Notes: generated by a model not told the origin, from the sequence alone. Numbered from the stretch's first letter, positions 45,850-55,522 are shown. The stretch is 64,000 bases of DNA from G963675935 sp963675935 (GCA_963675935.2 CAXXPV010000003.1:1426001-1490000); one strand, 5' to 3'. Numbers and translations: made by a program.

Positions 45850-46725
45850 TCAGGCGCACCGTTTGTGTTCTTCCGATAAATCGTCCTGGGCGACGATCGC
45901 CCGGACTAATTCCGCGTTAAGACGGTGTCCGCTGCGATAGGCGATGAACCGGCCGATCAGATCGCATCCGGCCATGGCGAGATCGCCCATCATATCGACC
46001 ATTTTGTGGCGCACGCACTCGTCGGGAAACCGCAGCGTGTTGTCGATCGGTCCGCGTGCCCCGAACACGAGCAAGTCCTTGCAGGTGGCGCGATTTCCCA
46101 ATCCCTGGGCCTTGAGCGCCTCGGCCTCGGCCTCGAGCACGAACGTCCGGCTGGGGGCCAAGTTCATGTGAAAATGACGCGGCGAAAGCGACACTTCGAG
46201 CGATTGACGGCCGATCGAGCTTCCGCTGCCATAATCGAGTTCATAGCGCAGGACCGTTTTGCCCGAGGAGCACGGACGGGCCTCGATCCAACTCTTTTCG
46301 TCGCCGACGCGAACGACCCGGCGAATGACCTGTCGCCGCCGCGGGGCGTCCTGCGCGACAATGCCCGCGGCCGAAATAATTTCGACGAACGGCAGACTCG
46401 AACCATCGCAGCCGGGCATTTCCGGCTCGTCGACCCAAAGCTCGCAATTGTCGATCTGAAGCCCGGCCAGAGCGGCCATGATGTGCTCGATCATCTCGAC
46501 CGAGGCATCGCCGCGACGGAGCGTCGTGCGTCGCGGCGTCTCGAAACGATGCTCGACATTGGCGGGAATTCGCGGATTTCCGGCCATGTCGGAGCGGACA
46601 AAAACGATGCCCGAGCCGGCCGGAGCGGGCCGAAATTCGACGCGCACGTCGCGTCCGCTCCAATAGCCCACGCCGTGAATCGCCGCCGGAGCGGCTATCG
46701 TTCGCTGATTTCGAGTTGCTTCCAT
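45850..46725 (-). CDS. lpxC: UDP-3-O-acyl-N-acetylglucosamine deacetylase
   Basis: The 291-residue protein has the LpxC zinc site: H81 in MIEHIMAAL, H240 and D244 in CVRHKMVDMMGD. The catalytic H267 is in IAYRSGHRLN, and FHMNLAPSRTFVLEAEAEAL is also conserved. It removes the acetyl group from the UDP-acyl-GlcNAc made by LpxA, the committed step in lipid A synthesis. It is followed by lpxA 101 bp downstream on the same strand. Length is at the short end of the family. Confidence 0.94.
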   Translation of the reverse strand: MEATRNQRTIAAPAAIHGVGYWSGRDVRVEFRPAPAGSGIVFVRSDMAGNPRIPANVEHRFETPRRTTLRRGDASVEMIEHIMAALAGLQIDNCELWVDEPEMPGCDGSSLPFVEIISAAGIVAQDAPRRRQVIRRVVRVGDEKSWIEARPCSSGKTVLRYELDYGSGSSIGRQSLEVSLSPRHFHMNLAPSRTFVLEAEAEALKAQGLGNRATCKDLLVFGARGPIDNTLRFPDECVRHKMVDMMGDLAMAGCDLIGRFIAYRSGHRLNAELVRAIVAQDDLSEEHKRCA

Positions 46726-46853
46726 TCAGAGATGCCAGTCGTCCATGACGGGAAAAACGTGAAACTTTCGCCCGCCGGCCGACCATCCCTGGCCGACCAA
46801 AGGGCAACACAATGAAGCCGTTAGGGCCTGCAAAACAAATTGGCGAATTATAC

Positions 46854-46881
46854 GTAGGACGGATTCGGAAATCCGTCCTAC
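46854..46881. repeat. GTAGGACGGATT-CGGA-AATCCGTCCTAC palindrome
   Basis: A 28-bp perfect hairpin with 12-bp arms, in the gap between lpxC and skp. A rho-independent terminator or a dispersed repeat; it is followed by AAAATT rather than a T run, so termination is uncertain. Confidence 0.65.
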
Positions 46882-46908
46882 AAAATTGCCTTATTCTTTA
46901 ACCGTTCC

Positions 46909-47559
46909 TTACCTGGCGCCAAACGGACTCGCGGGCCCGCTCGGCGCGTTGCGATTGGCGGAGACCGGCGCGCGATTGACTTCCTGCAAGATCGCTCCGG
47001 TGATGTCCAAGCCGGGGTCGTACCAGACGACCGGCTTGTTGATCCAGGCCAGAACGCTGTCGGGCCGCTGCACGTCGGCCTCTTCGCTGCTAAACCGGAA
47101 CACCATGTCGATGCTGTGCTGCTTGCAGAAATAATCGGTCGCCGAATAGATATCCCGATACACGCCGTAATAGATTTCGGCCTCGCGTTGAAGGAACTTA
47201 GCCTTCGATCGCTGGATGCTCAGCGCCAGTTCCGTTTGTTGAGCGTTGAGCGCCTCGTCCGTCCGCGTGTAATCCGGGGTTCCCCTTTGAAGGGCCTGAA
47301 GTTGTTCGTTGAGCTTGAGGAGGGCCTCTCGCTTGGCCCGAACTTGGCCTTCGGCGGCCTGGACATCGGCCTTCATTAGCTCCATCTGCTGCTTGAAACC
47401 AGCGTGCTCCTTGAAGATGCGGCTCACATCCAGCAAGGCGAGCCGCGAACCCGCGGCCACTTGAGCAGGTCGGCCACCGGCGGGGTTTTGAGCCACGGCC
47501 ATCGTAACGAGATAGCCCAACGACACGACAACGGCCAGTACGGCCAAATGGCGGAACAT
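46909..47559 (-). CDS. OmpH/Skp-family periplasmic chaperone
   Basis: From the ATG at 47559 (ribosome-binding site GAGGTG) the protein has 216 residues: signal peptide (~1-24, LAVLAVVVSLGYLVTMAVA), beta strand SRLALLDVSRIFKEHAGFKQQ, long helical arms (~55-130) and a C-terminal strand region (IDMVFRFSSEEADVQRPDSVL). Skp carries unfolded outer-membrane proteins across the periplasm. It heads the same-strand order skp-lpxC-lpxA-gnnA-like, so outer-membrane proteins and lipid A may be made together. Confidence 0.87.
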   Translation of the reverse strand: MFRHLAVLAVVVSLGYLVTMAVAQNPAGGRPAQVAAGSRLALLDVSRIFKEHAGFKQQMELMKADVQAAEGQVRAKREALLKLNEQLQALQRGTPDYTRTDEALNAQQTELALSIQRSKAKFLQREAEIYYGVYRDIYSATDYFCKQHSIDMVFRFSSEEADVQRPDSVLAWINKPVVWYDPGLDITGAILQEVNRAPVSANRNAPSGPASPFGAR

Positions 47560-47790
47560 TTTCACCTCAGCACTCCTTGCTGTTGCGTCGGCTTCTCCCC
47601 CCCCATCATGGGCGGAAGGAAACGATTCTTGGAACCGTCCCTCGTGCCGACTGGATCCTTCCGTTCGGGCAAAATTCATTCCCTCGCGAGGCGATATTCT
47701 GCCGATTCGCGGCGTTTTCGTAAATAGCAGATAATCGCGGATTATTGCGAATCGCTAAGATGTTGCGGCGTAACAACATGCGGCTACACA

Positions 47791-49518
47791 TTACTCCTCG
47801 TCGGCTTCCTCGGCTTCGTCCGGCCGGGAGAGCGCAATCGTCTCGCCGCCGGCCTGGGGCAACGTCGCCGGCAGTTCGAGCGTGAAGCGGCACCCATGCC
47901 CCGGCTCGCTGGCCACGGTAATCCGCCCGCCGTGCTCGCGAAAAATCTTCTGGCTCACCGGCAAGCCCAGGCCCGTGCCACGGCTTTTCTTTGACGAAAC
48001 GAATGGGCTGAAAAGATGCTCGATTTGGTCGGCCGGAATGCCCGGCCCGTTGTCGTCCACGGTGATTCGCGTCAATCCTTCCAGCGGCAAGTATTGCGAG
48101 GCGACCACCACCCGGCCGGGCACGTCGCGGTCGCTCACCGCGTCGATCGCGTTGGTAACCACGTTCAACACCGCGCGATTGACGCCCTCGGGATCGAACA
48201 CCAAGTCGGGCATCGCCTCGGCGGGCCGCCATTCGAGTTCGACCTGCAACTCGGCGGCGCGAACCCGCATCAATTCGACCACTTCGGCGACGACCGTGTT
48301 CAGATTGGCCGTCATCAGGTCCGGCTCGCGCTCCTTGCTGAACGTGAGCATGTCCATCACCAACGCGGAAATGCGATTCTGGTTGCGCTCGACGATGTTC
48401 CAACCTTTGCGGGTGATTTCCTCGTCGTGGTCCTTCAACCCCATTTCGATCAAATAGCTGCCGCCGCGAATGCCCTGCAAAATGTTTTTGATGTGGTGCG
48501 AGAGCGTGGCGATGGTCTGACCGATGGCCGCGAGCCGTTCGGCCTGCACCATCGCGGAATAGTAGCGGGTGTCTTCCACGGCCAAGGCCGCCTGATGGGC
48601 GATGGCGATCATCAGCTTCAGGTGGTCCTCGGTGAACTTGTTGGCCGCGCCGCGCTGCATCAACTGCTGGGCCGAGGTCGAGGTGTCGATGTAAATCGCG
48701 CCCACCACATCGTAGCGGCCTTGCATCGGCACGCAAATCGCCTCACGGACGCCCATCTGCACGATGCTCCCGCCGGGACTCCATCGGTCGTCCTGCCGGG
48801 CGTCGCTGGTCAACACGCCCTCGTTCCGGCCGATCACGTAGTCGAGAATCGTCTTGCTGATCGAGATGCGTTCGTCGGCGCTGACGCCTTTCCGCGTACG
48901 GCGGACTTTCGGCTGGAGCGTTTTGCCGGCAGGGTCCATCAGCATGATGCAGCCGCGATCGGCCTCGACCCACTCGAAAATCAACTCCATGATGCGCGTC
49001 AGCAGTTGGTCGATGTCGAGCGTGTGGCTCACGGCCAAGGCCGTGCGATACATCACCTGCAAATTGCTCCGTGCGCGGGCGAGCCACGAGTTTTGCGGCA
49101 GTTCGGCCCCAAGATCGAATATCCGGCTGCCTTCCTGCTGGCTGACGGAGCGGATGATGTGCGATTGATCGGTCGCCTCGGCGGCTTGTCCAATGCTGAC
49201 GATGTCGGCCAGGTCTTCGTGCGATTCCTCGGCCGGCCCGGTGTAAAGCATCAACGTGCTGCCAACCTGAATCTGATCGCCGCTGGCAAGCTGCTGGTGG
49301 CGCACTCGATGGCCGTTGACGAAGGTGCCGTTCGAGCTGTTCAGATCGGAGATGGCGTATTCTCCGTCGACACGGCGGATTTCGGCGTGGTTGCGCGAGA
49401 CTTCCGTGTCATGCAGCGGAATGCCGCTGGACGGATCGCGTCCCAGGCGAATGGCCGCCTCGACCAGATCGAAGCGGCTTCCTTGATCGACTCCGCGGAT
49501 GACGAACAATGTCGGCAC
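47791..49518 (-). CDS. FHA-GAF histidine kinase
   Basis: A GTG start at 49518 has a GGGAG site eight bases ahead (longer ATG starts at 49602 or 49584 add ~28 residues with no domain). The 575-residue protein has an N-terminal FHA domain (IRLGRDPSSGIPLHDTEVSRNHAEI), a GAF domain (~180-330), and a kinase with the H-box SHHIKNILQGIRGGSYL, N-box NVVTNAIDAV, DNGPGIPADQ and GTGLGLPVSQK. The FHA domain would bind phosphothreonine, linking a Ser/Thr kinase to two-component signalling. The receiver at 49768-50103 is a plausible output; it is unlinked by transcription unit but 250 bp away. Confidence 0.9.
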   Translation of the reverse strand: MPTLFVIRGVDQGSRFDLVEAAIRLGRDPSSGIPLHDTEVSRNHAEIRRVDGEYAISDLNSSNGTFVNGHRVRHQQLASGDQIQVGSTLMLYTGPAEESHEDLADIVSIGQAAEATDQSHIIRSVSQQEGSRIFDLGAELPQNSWLARARSNLQVMYRTALAVSHTLDIDQLLTRIMELIFEWVEADRGCIMLMDPAGKTLQPKVRRTRKGVSADERISISKTILDYVIGRNEGVLTSDARQDDRWSPGGSIVQMGVREAICVPMQGRYDVVGAIYIDTSTSAQQLMQRGAANKFTEDHLKLMIAIAHQAALAVEDTRYYSAMVQAERLAAIGQTIATLSHHIKNILQGIRGGSYLIEMGLKDHDEEITRKGWNIVERNQNRISALVMDMLTFSKEREPDLMTANLNTVVAEVVELMRVRAAELQVELEWRPAEAMPDLVFDPEGVNRAVLNVVTNAIDAVSDRDVPGRVVVASQYLPLEGLTRITVDDNGPGIPADQIEHLFSPFVSSKKSRGTGLGLPVSQKIFREHGGRITVASEPGHGCRFTLELPATLPQAGGETIALSRPDEAEEADEE

Positions 49519-49767
49519 GGCGCAAACTCCCGTGTGCTGATTGGCCGCCTGTCGCGGATCGCGTTGTAGGTTATGCTTCAGCATAACGCGGCAGAGCCGC
49601 AACCAAGTGGGGCTTGGGTCTTAGGTTTTAGGTCTTGGGGCTTCGCCAAGACCTAAGCCCGAAGACCCAAGACCAATTCCAACACAGCCTGACATTATGG
49701 CATAACACCCTGGTCCGTGTCGCTTTTCGTTATGCTAATGCATAACCTACGACAACCACTCGGCTTC

Positions 49768-50103
49768 CTAACAGGCTGCCAGCAATTCCTCGATTTTACG
49801 GATCAAGAGGCCATAGTGGTAGGGCTTGGACACAAACTCGCCGCTCGGCAGGCAATTACCCTGTCGCCGCAGACTACCCAGAATAACAAGTCGCGGCTGA
49901 TCGGAAAACTCTTCGCCGGGCAGGTCGTCCATTTCAAGGTCGAGGACGACGAGATCGGGGTGGCATTGCCGGGCAAGTTCTAGCCCTTTTTCCGCCCGAG
50001 AGGCCGAAAGAGTCCGCACGCCGAGACGTTCCAGGGCGGTTTGCAGCACTTCGCGGGTTTCTTCCGACCGATCGACGATCAACACGCTTTGTTGGCCGTT
50101 CAC
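49768..50103 (-). CDS. Single-domain response regulator receiver
   Basis: The 111-residue protein is a CheY-like domain: SVLIVDRSEETREVLQ (acid pocket with D11-like acids), phosphorylated Asp in VVLDLEMDDLPG (~53-55), and the conserved Lys in FVSKPYHYGLL. The loop between beta4 and beta5 is shortened (SDQPRLVILGSLRRQGN), and no output domain follows. It may serve as a phosphate acceptor for the nearby FHA-GAF kinase. Confidence 0.82.
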   Translation of the reverse strand: MNGQQSVLIVDRSEETREVLQTALERLGVRTLSASRAEKGLELARQCHPDLVVLDLEMDDLPGEEFSDQPRLVILGSLRRQGNCLPSGEFVSKPYHYGLLIRKIEELLAAC

Positions 50104-50563
50104 GGCAACACCCTCCTTGGTGTCTCTCCAGATGCGTCCTGCATCCGAAGGGCGAGAAGATAGCGTGTCCGGTGGTTTGTGTCAAAGGCAGAAAAACACG
50201 GAATGAATTCCGTTTTGCTTATATTGCACCCATTCCGACTCCACGTTTCCGCAATAGTTCCGTCTGCCCCAATTGCATTTGCCCCAGGAACAAGTATCCT
50301 GACGAGGTTTAGATTTTGACATTCGCCAATCCTATTGATCATCAGAAAAGTATCGCAATGTCGTTTAGCCGGCGAGCTTGCTCGCCGCGTGAGATGTCGC
50401 CTGAAAACGCGGCGGGCGAGCCCGCCGGCTAAACATTCCAATGTTGCATTACTATTCCGAGGGTCAATAAACCGTTGCCTCTGCGATTTGACGCCGAAAC
50501 CGCCCGCGACGATCGAATACGTGTGAATATTGATGATGCCACCCTTGAGAGGAGAGTGCGACT
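50104..50563. other. Intergenic region upstream of carB with repeats
   Basis: Contains GGAATGAATTCCG near 50203 and the TTTAGCC element at 50340-50468. The carB leader (50480-50563) shows GAGAGGAGAGTGCG as a ribosome-binding region. No clear riboswitch was seen. Confidence 0.5.
50340..50468. repeat. TTTAGCCGGCGAGCTTG palindromic element, copy 4 (129 bp)
   Basis: Nearly base-for-base equal to copy 1 at 24025-24155, including the CAATGTCG and CATTCCAATGTTGCATTACTAT flanks. The ends TATTGATC and GGTCAATA are short inverted repeats, as in a miniature mobile element. Confidence 0.92.
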
Positions 50564-53500
50564 GTGCCTAAGCGTTCAGATATTCAGAAGGTGATGATCA
50601 TCGGTTCCGGTCCGATCATCATCGGCCAGGCTTGCGAGTTTGACTATTCGGGCACGCAGGCGTGTAAGGCGCTGCGGCGGCTTGGGTACACGATCGTGCT
50701 GGTCAATTCCAATCCCGCCACGATCATGACCGATCCCAGTACGGCCGATGCCACCTACATCGAGCCGCTGACGGTCGAGTCGTTGACCGAGATCATCAAG
50801 AAGGAGCGGCCCGACGCCTTGTTGCCGAATCTGGGCGGGCAGTCGGGCTTGAACCTCGCCGCGCAGTTGGCCAAGGCCGGCGTGCTCGATAAGTACAACG
50901 TAAAAGTGATCGGCGTCCAGATCGACGCCATCGAGCGCGGCGAGGATCGGCAGGCGTTCAAGGACACGATGAATCACCTCGGAGTGCCCATGCCGCGCAG
51001 CGAAGTGGCCAACAGCCTCGAAGCGGCGGAAAAAGTGCTGGAACGGATCGGCTTGCCCGCGGTCATTCGGCCGGCCTACACGATGGGCGGCACCGGCGGC
51101 GGGCTGGTCTACAACATGGAGGAATTCCGCGCCGTCGCGGCGCGAGGGCTGTCGGCCAGCATCGTCGGCCAAATCCTTGTCGAGGAATCGGTCGAGGGCT
51201 GGGAAGAACTCGAGTTGGAAGTCGTGCGCGACTCGAAGAACCAGATGATCACCGTCTGTTTCATCGAGAACGTCGATGCCATGGGGGTGCATACGGGCGA
51301 TTCGTACTGCACCGCCCCGATGCTCACAATCAGCCCCGAACTTCAGAAAAGACTTCAGAAATACTCCTACGACATCGTCGAAGCCATTCAGGTCATCGGC
51401 GGCACGAACGTCCAGTTCGCCCACGACCCGAAGACCGACCGCGTCGTGGTAATCGAGATCAACCCGCGGACATCGCGGTCGTCGGCCTTGGCCTCGAAGG
51501 CGACGGGCTTTCCGATCGCCTACGTGTCGTCGCTGCTGGCCGGCGGGCTGACCTTGGACGAAATCCCGTATTGGCGCGACGGAACGTTGGAGAAGTACAC
51601 GCCCTCGGGCGACTACGTGGTGGTGAAGTTCTCCCGCTGGGCGTTCGAGAAGTTCCGCGGCCTCGAAGACAAGCTCGGCACGCAGATGCGCGCGGTGGGC
51701 GAGGTCATGAGCATCGGCAAGAACTACAAAGAGGCCCTGCAAAAGGCGATTCGCTCGCTGGAAATCGGCCGGCACGGGCTGGGCTTCGCCAAAAACTTCA
51801 ACAAGCTCTCGCTCGATGAACTGATGATCCGGCTTGCTCATCCGTCGAGTGAGCGGCAATTCCTCATGTACGAAGCGCTGCGGAAGGGCGCCGACGTTCA
51901 AACGCTTTACGAGCGAACCTTCATCAAGCCCTGGTTTATCCAACAGATGAAGGAGCTGGTCGAGTTGGAGGAGAAAGTCCTCAAGCATAAGGGCGGGTTG
52001 CCGCCGGACGACCTTCTGACGCAGGCCAAGAAGGACGGTTTTGCCGACAAATACTTGGCCCGGCTGCTGGGTGTGACGGAGCGCGAAGTCCGCGAACGCC
52101 GCAAAACGCTGGGCGTCGTCGAGGGGTGGCACGCCGTGCCCGTCAGCGGCGTCGAGAACGCGGCCTATTACTATTCAAGCTACAACGCCCCCGATACGAC
52201 GACCGTTTCGACGGGCAAGAAGGTGATGGTGCTCGGCGGCGGTCCCAACCGCATCGGCCAGGGGATCGAGTTCGACTATTGCTGCGTCCACGCCGCCTTC
52301 GCGCTGCGCGACGCCGGCGTCGAGTCGATCATGGTCAACTGCAATCCCGAAACAGTTTCGACCGACTACGACACCTCGAACAAGCTTTACTTCGAGCCGC
52401 TGACGCTCGAAGACGTGCTGAGCATCTACGAGAAGGAGAAGCCGCTGGGGGTGATCGTGCAGTTCGGCGGTCAGACGCCGCTGAATCTGGCGGTCGAGTT
52501 GGCCGCGGCGGGCGTCAAAATCCTCGGCACTTCGCCCGACATGATCGACTTGGCCGAAGACCGGGACCGCTTCCGTCAGGTGATGCGGCGGCTGGGAATT
52601 CCGCAGCCCGAGTCCGGAATGGCCAGCACGATGGACGAGGCCCTGGCCATCGCCAAGCAAATCGGCTACCCGCTGATGGTGCGGCCGTCGTTCGTGCTGG
52701 GCGGTCGCGCCATGGAGGTAGTCCACGACGAAGAGATGCTGCGAGAATACGTCGCCGCCGCGGTCGACGTTACGCCTGAACGCCCCATCCTCATCGATCG
52801 ATTTCTGGAAAATGCCATCGAGGTCGAGGCCGATTGCTTGGCCGACGGCGAGGATGCCTTCGTGCCCGCCGTGATGGAGCACATCGAGTTGGCCGGTATC
52901 CACTCGGGCGATTCGGCCTGCGTCATCCCGCCGATCAGTATCCCGCCCAAACACATTGACACGATCTACCAGTACAACCGCATGATCGCCATCGAGTTGA
53001 AGGTGGTCGGGTTGATGAACATCCAGTATGCGATTCAAAAGGATACGTTATATATCCTGGAGGCGAATCCGCGAGCGAGCCGCACCGTGCCGCTGGTCTC
53101 GAAGGTCTGCAACATCCCGATGGCGCGAATCGCCACCCAAATTATGTTGGGCAAAAAAATACCGGAACTTGGACTCGGCAGGAAAAACTTCGGGCACTTC
53201 GGCGTCAAGGAAGCGGTGTTCCCGTTCAACATGTTCCACGAAGTCGATCCCTTGCTGGGGCCGGAGATGCGATCGACCGGCGAGGTGCTGGGCATGGCCG
53301 AGTCGTTCGGGCTGGCGTTTTACAAGGCCCAGGAAGCGGCAAATCAACATCTCCCGCTGGAAGGAACCGTGCTGATTACCGTGGCCGATCGCGACAAGCC
53401 CGCGGTGATCGAAGTGGCCCGGCGGTTCAATGAATTGGGTTTCCGCATCAAGGCGACACAGGGCACGCACTCGCTTCTCGCGGCCCACAGCATTCCGTCC

Positions 53501-53764
53501 GAGCTGATTTTTAAGATGCGCGAAGGCCGGCCGAATATCACCGACGCCGTTACGGACGGGGAAATCCAATTGATTATCAACACCCCGCGAGGCAAGGTGG
53601 GCAAAGCGGACGACGCCTACATCCGCCAATTGGCGATCCGGCGCAAGGTGTCTTACATCACCACGCTGACCGCCGCCGTCGCCGCCGCCAAGGGCATTGC
53701 CGCCGATCGTCAGGGGCACGGGCAAGTCAAGAGTCTGCAAGATTACCACGCGGACATCAAGTAA
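50564..53764 (+). CDS. carB: Carbamoyl-phosphate synthase large subunit
   Basis: The 1066-residue protein starts at a GTG with a strong GAGAGGAGAG site. It has two ATP-grasp halves: first half with VMIIGSGPIIIGQACEFDYSG, and second half with VMVLGGGPNRIGQGIEFDYC, each followed by lid and metal-binding motifs (VVIEINPRTSRSS, YILEANPRASRT). The C-terminal methylglyoxal-synthase-like allosteric domain covers the last ~130 residues. It makes carbamoyl phosphate from bicarbonate, ammonia (from CarA) and 2 ATP for pyrimidine and arginine synthesis. carA is not within this window. Confidence 0.96.
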   Translation: MPKRSDIQKVMIIGSGPIIIGQACEFDYSGTQACKALRRLGYTIVLVNSNPATIMTDPSTADATYIEPLTVESLTEIIKKERPDALLPNLGGQSGLNLAAQLAKAGVLDKYNVKVIGVQIDAIERGEDRQAFKDTMNHLGVPMPRSEVANSLEAAEKVLERIGLPAVIRPAYTMGGTGGGLVYNMEEFRAVAARGLSASIVGQILVEESVEGWEELELEVVRDSKNQMITVCFIENVDAMGVHTGDSYCTAPMLTISPELQKRLQKYSYDIVEAIQVIGGTNVQFAHDPKTDRVVVIEINPRTSRSSALASKATGFPIAYVSSLLAGGLTLDEIPYWRDGTLEKYTPSGDYVVVKFSRWAFEKFRGLEDKLGTQMRAVGEVMSIGKNYKEALQKAIRSLEIGRHGLGFAKNFNKLSLDELMIRLAHPSSERQFLMYEALRKGADVQTLYERTFIKPWFIQQMKELVELEEKVLKHKGGLPPDDLLTQAKKDGFADKYLARLLGVTEREVRERRKTLGVVEGWHAVPVSGVENAAYYYSSYNAPDTTTVSTGKKVMVLGGGPNRIGQGIEFDYCCVHAAFALRDAGVESIMVNCNPETVSTDYDTSNKLYFEPLTLEDVLSIYEKEKPLGVIVQFGGQTPLNLAVELAAAGVKILGTSPDMIDLAEDRDRFRQVMRRLGIPQPESGMASTMDEALAIAKQIGYPLMVRPSFVLGGRAMEVVHDEEMLREYVAAAVDVTPERPILIDRFLENAIEVEADCLADGEDAFVPAVMEHIELAGIHSGDSACVIPPISIPPKHIDTIYQYNRMIAIELKVVGLMNIQYAIQKDTLYILEANPRASRTVPLVSKVCNIPMARIATQIMLGKKIPELGLGRKNFGHFGVKEAVFPFNMFHEVDPLLGPEMRSTGEVLGMAESFGLAFYKAQEAANQHLPLEGTVLITVADRDKPAVIEVARRFNELGFRIKATQGTHSLLAAHSIPSELIFKMREGRPNITDAVTDGEIQLIINTPRGKVGKADDAYIRQLAIRRKVSYITTLTAAVAAAKGIAADRQGHGQVKSLQDYHADIK

Positions 53765-53776
53765 TTTTGCTGCTCG

Positions 53777-53891
53777 CCGTTTATTGACTGTCGGATTGAT
53801 AATGTCGCGATAGCCGGGGGCCAACGGCCCGCGGAATGTGTTTTCCATCATCAATGACGCCGATATTTATCACCGGACAGTCAATAAACGG
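53777..53891. repeat. 115-bp element with 16-bp inverted ends CCGTTTATTGACTGTC
   Basis: Left end 53777-53792 and right end 53876-53891 are exact inverted copies. No coding content. It begins 13 bp after the carB stop codon. The TTATTGAC core is shared with the outer flanks of the TTTAGCC elements, hinting at a common recombinase substrate. Confidence 0.8.
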
Positions 53892-53919
53892 TGGCGCGAA
53901 ATACGGGCTAAGTCGTTGT

Positions 53920-54026
53920 AAAACAATAAGTAACCGAATCGCAACGTAGTCCGCACACTCCGTGTGCGGTCCGATATTTACCGCACACGGAGTGTGCGGA
54001 CTACAATTTCGGCAACTTATTGTTTT
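53920..54026. repeat. 107-bp nested inverted repeat
   Basis: Outer arms AAAACAATAAGT / ACTTATTGTTTT (12 bp) enclose inner perfect 24-bp arms starting GTAGTCCGCACACTCCGTGTG at 53946-53969 and 53981-54004. It would form a very stable hairpin downstream of carB and upstream of the tad genes. Confidence 0.88.
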
Positions 54027-54199
54027 CCAGTTCCTAAACGGCTTGTCTCTTCCACGCGGCGCTATAATATCCCGCGCAATCTCTACAATCCCACCAGCCT
54101 CGGCTGGTTGGCTTCACTTGCAGAACCCGCCTGACGACGCGGGGCCGTAAGCTATCTTTGATGGGCACGTTGCCGAAACGAACCATCGAGCATCCCACC

Positions 54200-55519
54200 A
54201 TGCCAAGACTTACGACGCCTCCGCGGGCGACCGACGCCAAAGAGAGCAACTACGAGGAGCTGAAACAACGCATCCACGGCAAGCTCGTCGACAAACTCGA
54301 CCTGTCGCGGGTGGGCGAGTTGGAAGGCGACACGCTGCGCCGTGAAATCCGCCTGGTCGTCGAACACCTCTGCGACACCGAAGACACCCTGCTGAATCGC
54401 AACGAGCGCGAGCGGCTGGTGAGCGAAGTGCTCGACGAGACCTTCGGCCTCGGGCCCTTGGAAATGCTGCTGAAAGACCCCACGATCAGCGACATTCTTA
54501 TCAACGGTCCAAAAAACGTCTATTGCGAGCGCCGCGGCAAGATGGAAAAGACGAGCGTCGTCTTCCGCGACAACAAGCACCTGATGCAGATCATCGACCG
54601 CATCATCTCGAAAGTGGGCCGACGGGTCGACGAAACCTGCCCGATGGTCGATGCCCGCATGATGGACGGCTCCCGGTTCAATGCGATCATTCCGCCGCTG
54701 GCGCTCGACGGAGCTTGCGTTTCCATTCGCCGATTCGGCGCCAATCCGCTTAAACTGGAAGACCTGTTGAACTTCAAGGCGTTCACGCCCGAAATGGTGA
54801 TGCTGCTCGAAGGGGCGATCAAGGCGCGGTTGAACATCCTTATTTCAGGCGGCACCGGCTCCGGCAAGACGACCTTGCTGAACACGCTGTCGAGCTTCAT
54901 CCCGAACACCGACCGCATCGTCACGATCGAGGACGCGGCGGAACTGCAATTGCAGCAGGATCACGTGGTTCGGCTCGAAACCCGTCCGGCCAACATCGAA
55001 GGCAAGGGCGCCGTCGGCGCAACCGATCTTGTGCGTAATGCATTGCGAATGCGGCCCGAACGAATCATCATCGGCGAGTGCCGCGGCGCCGAAGCCCTCG
55101 ACATGCTTCAGGCCATGAACACCGGCCATGAAGGCTCGATGACCACGCTCCACGCCAATACACCCCGCGACGCCCTGGCCCGACTCGAAACCATGATTAT
55201 GATGGCTGGCTTCGAGCTGCCGCTGAAGGCCATGCGCACGCAAATCGCCAGCGCCATCGACCTCGTCGTGCAAGCCAGCCGGCTCCAGGGTGGATCCCGA
55301 AAAGTCACCGCGATCTCCGAAATCGTCGGTATGGAACAAGATACGGTCGTCATGCAGGACGTGTACCGATACGACAAGGAAGGCGTCGACGAAAACGGCC
55401 GAGCTTATGGCAAATTCATCGCGACGGGCATTCGGCCCACGTTCATGTCGCGGCTCGAAGCGGCGGGCGTGCGCCTCCCTTCGAGCGCTTTCCGCGAGCG
55501 GGTCATGCTGGAGGACTAA
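54200..55519 (+). CDS. cpaF: Tad-pilus ATPase CpaF
   Basis: From the ATG at 54200 the protein has 439 residues; starts at 54161 or 54158 are possible, with no clear ribosome-binding site at any of them. The N-terminal helical domain is followed by a secretion-ATPase core: Walker A GGTGSGKTTLL, Asp box VTIEDAAELQL, Walker B region RIIIGECRGAEALDM and the His box GHEGSMTTLHANTPRDAL. It powers assembly of a Tad (Flp-type) pilus or related secretion machine. It runs directly into tadB (3 bp apart). Confidence 0.92.
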   Translation: MPRLTTPPRATDAKESNYEELKQRIHGKLVDKLDLSRVGELEGDTLRREIRLVVEHLCDTEDTLLNRNERERLVSEVLDETFGLGPLEMLLKDPTISDILINGPKNVYCERRGKMEKTSVVFRDNKHLMQIIDRIISKVGRRVDETCPMVDARMMDGSRFNAIIPPLALDGACVSIRRFGANPLKLEDLLNFKAFTPEMVMLLEGAIKARLNILISGGTGSGKTTLLNTLSSFIPNTDRIVTIEDAAELQLQQDHVVRLETRPANIEGKGAVGATDLVRNALRMRPERIIIGECRGAEALDMLQAMNTGHEGSMTTLHANTPRDALARLETMIMMAGFELPLKAMRTQIASAIDLVVQASRLQGGSRKVTAISEIVGMEQDTVVMQDVYRYDKEGVDENGRAYGKFIATGIRPTFMSRLEAAGVRLPSSAFRERVMLED

Positions 55520-55522
55520 ACC

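Noticed and set aside
50576..52132. 518-codon minus-strand frame opposite carB
   Set aside because: Shadow of carB; composition and lack of motifs argue against a gene.
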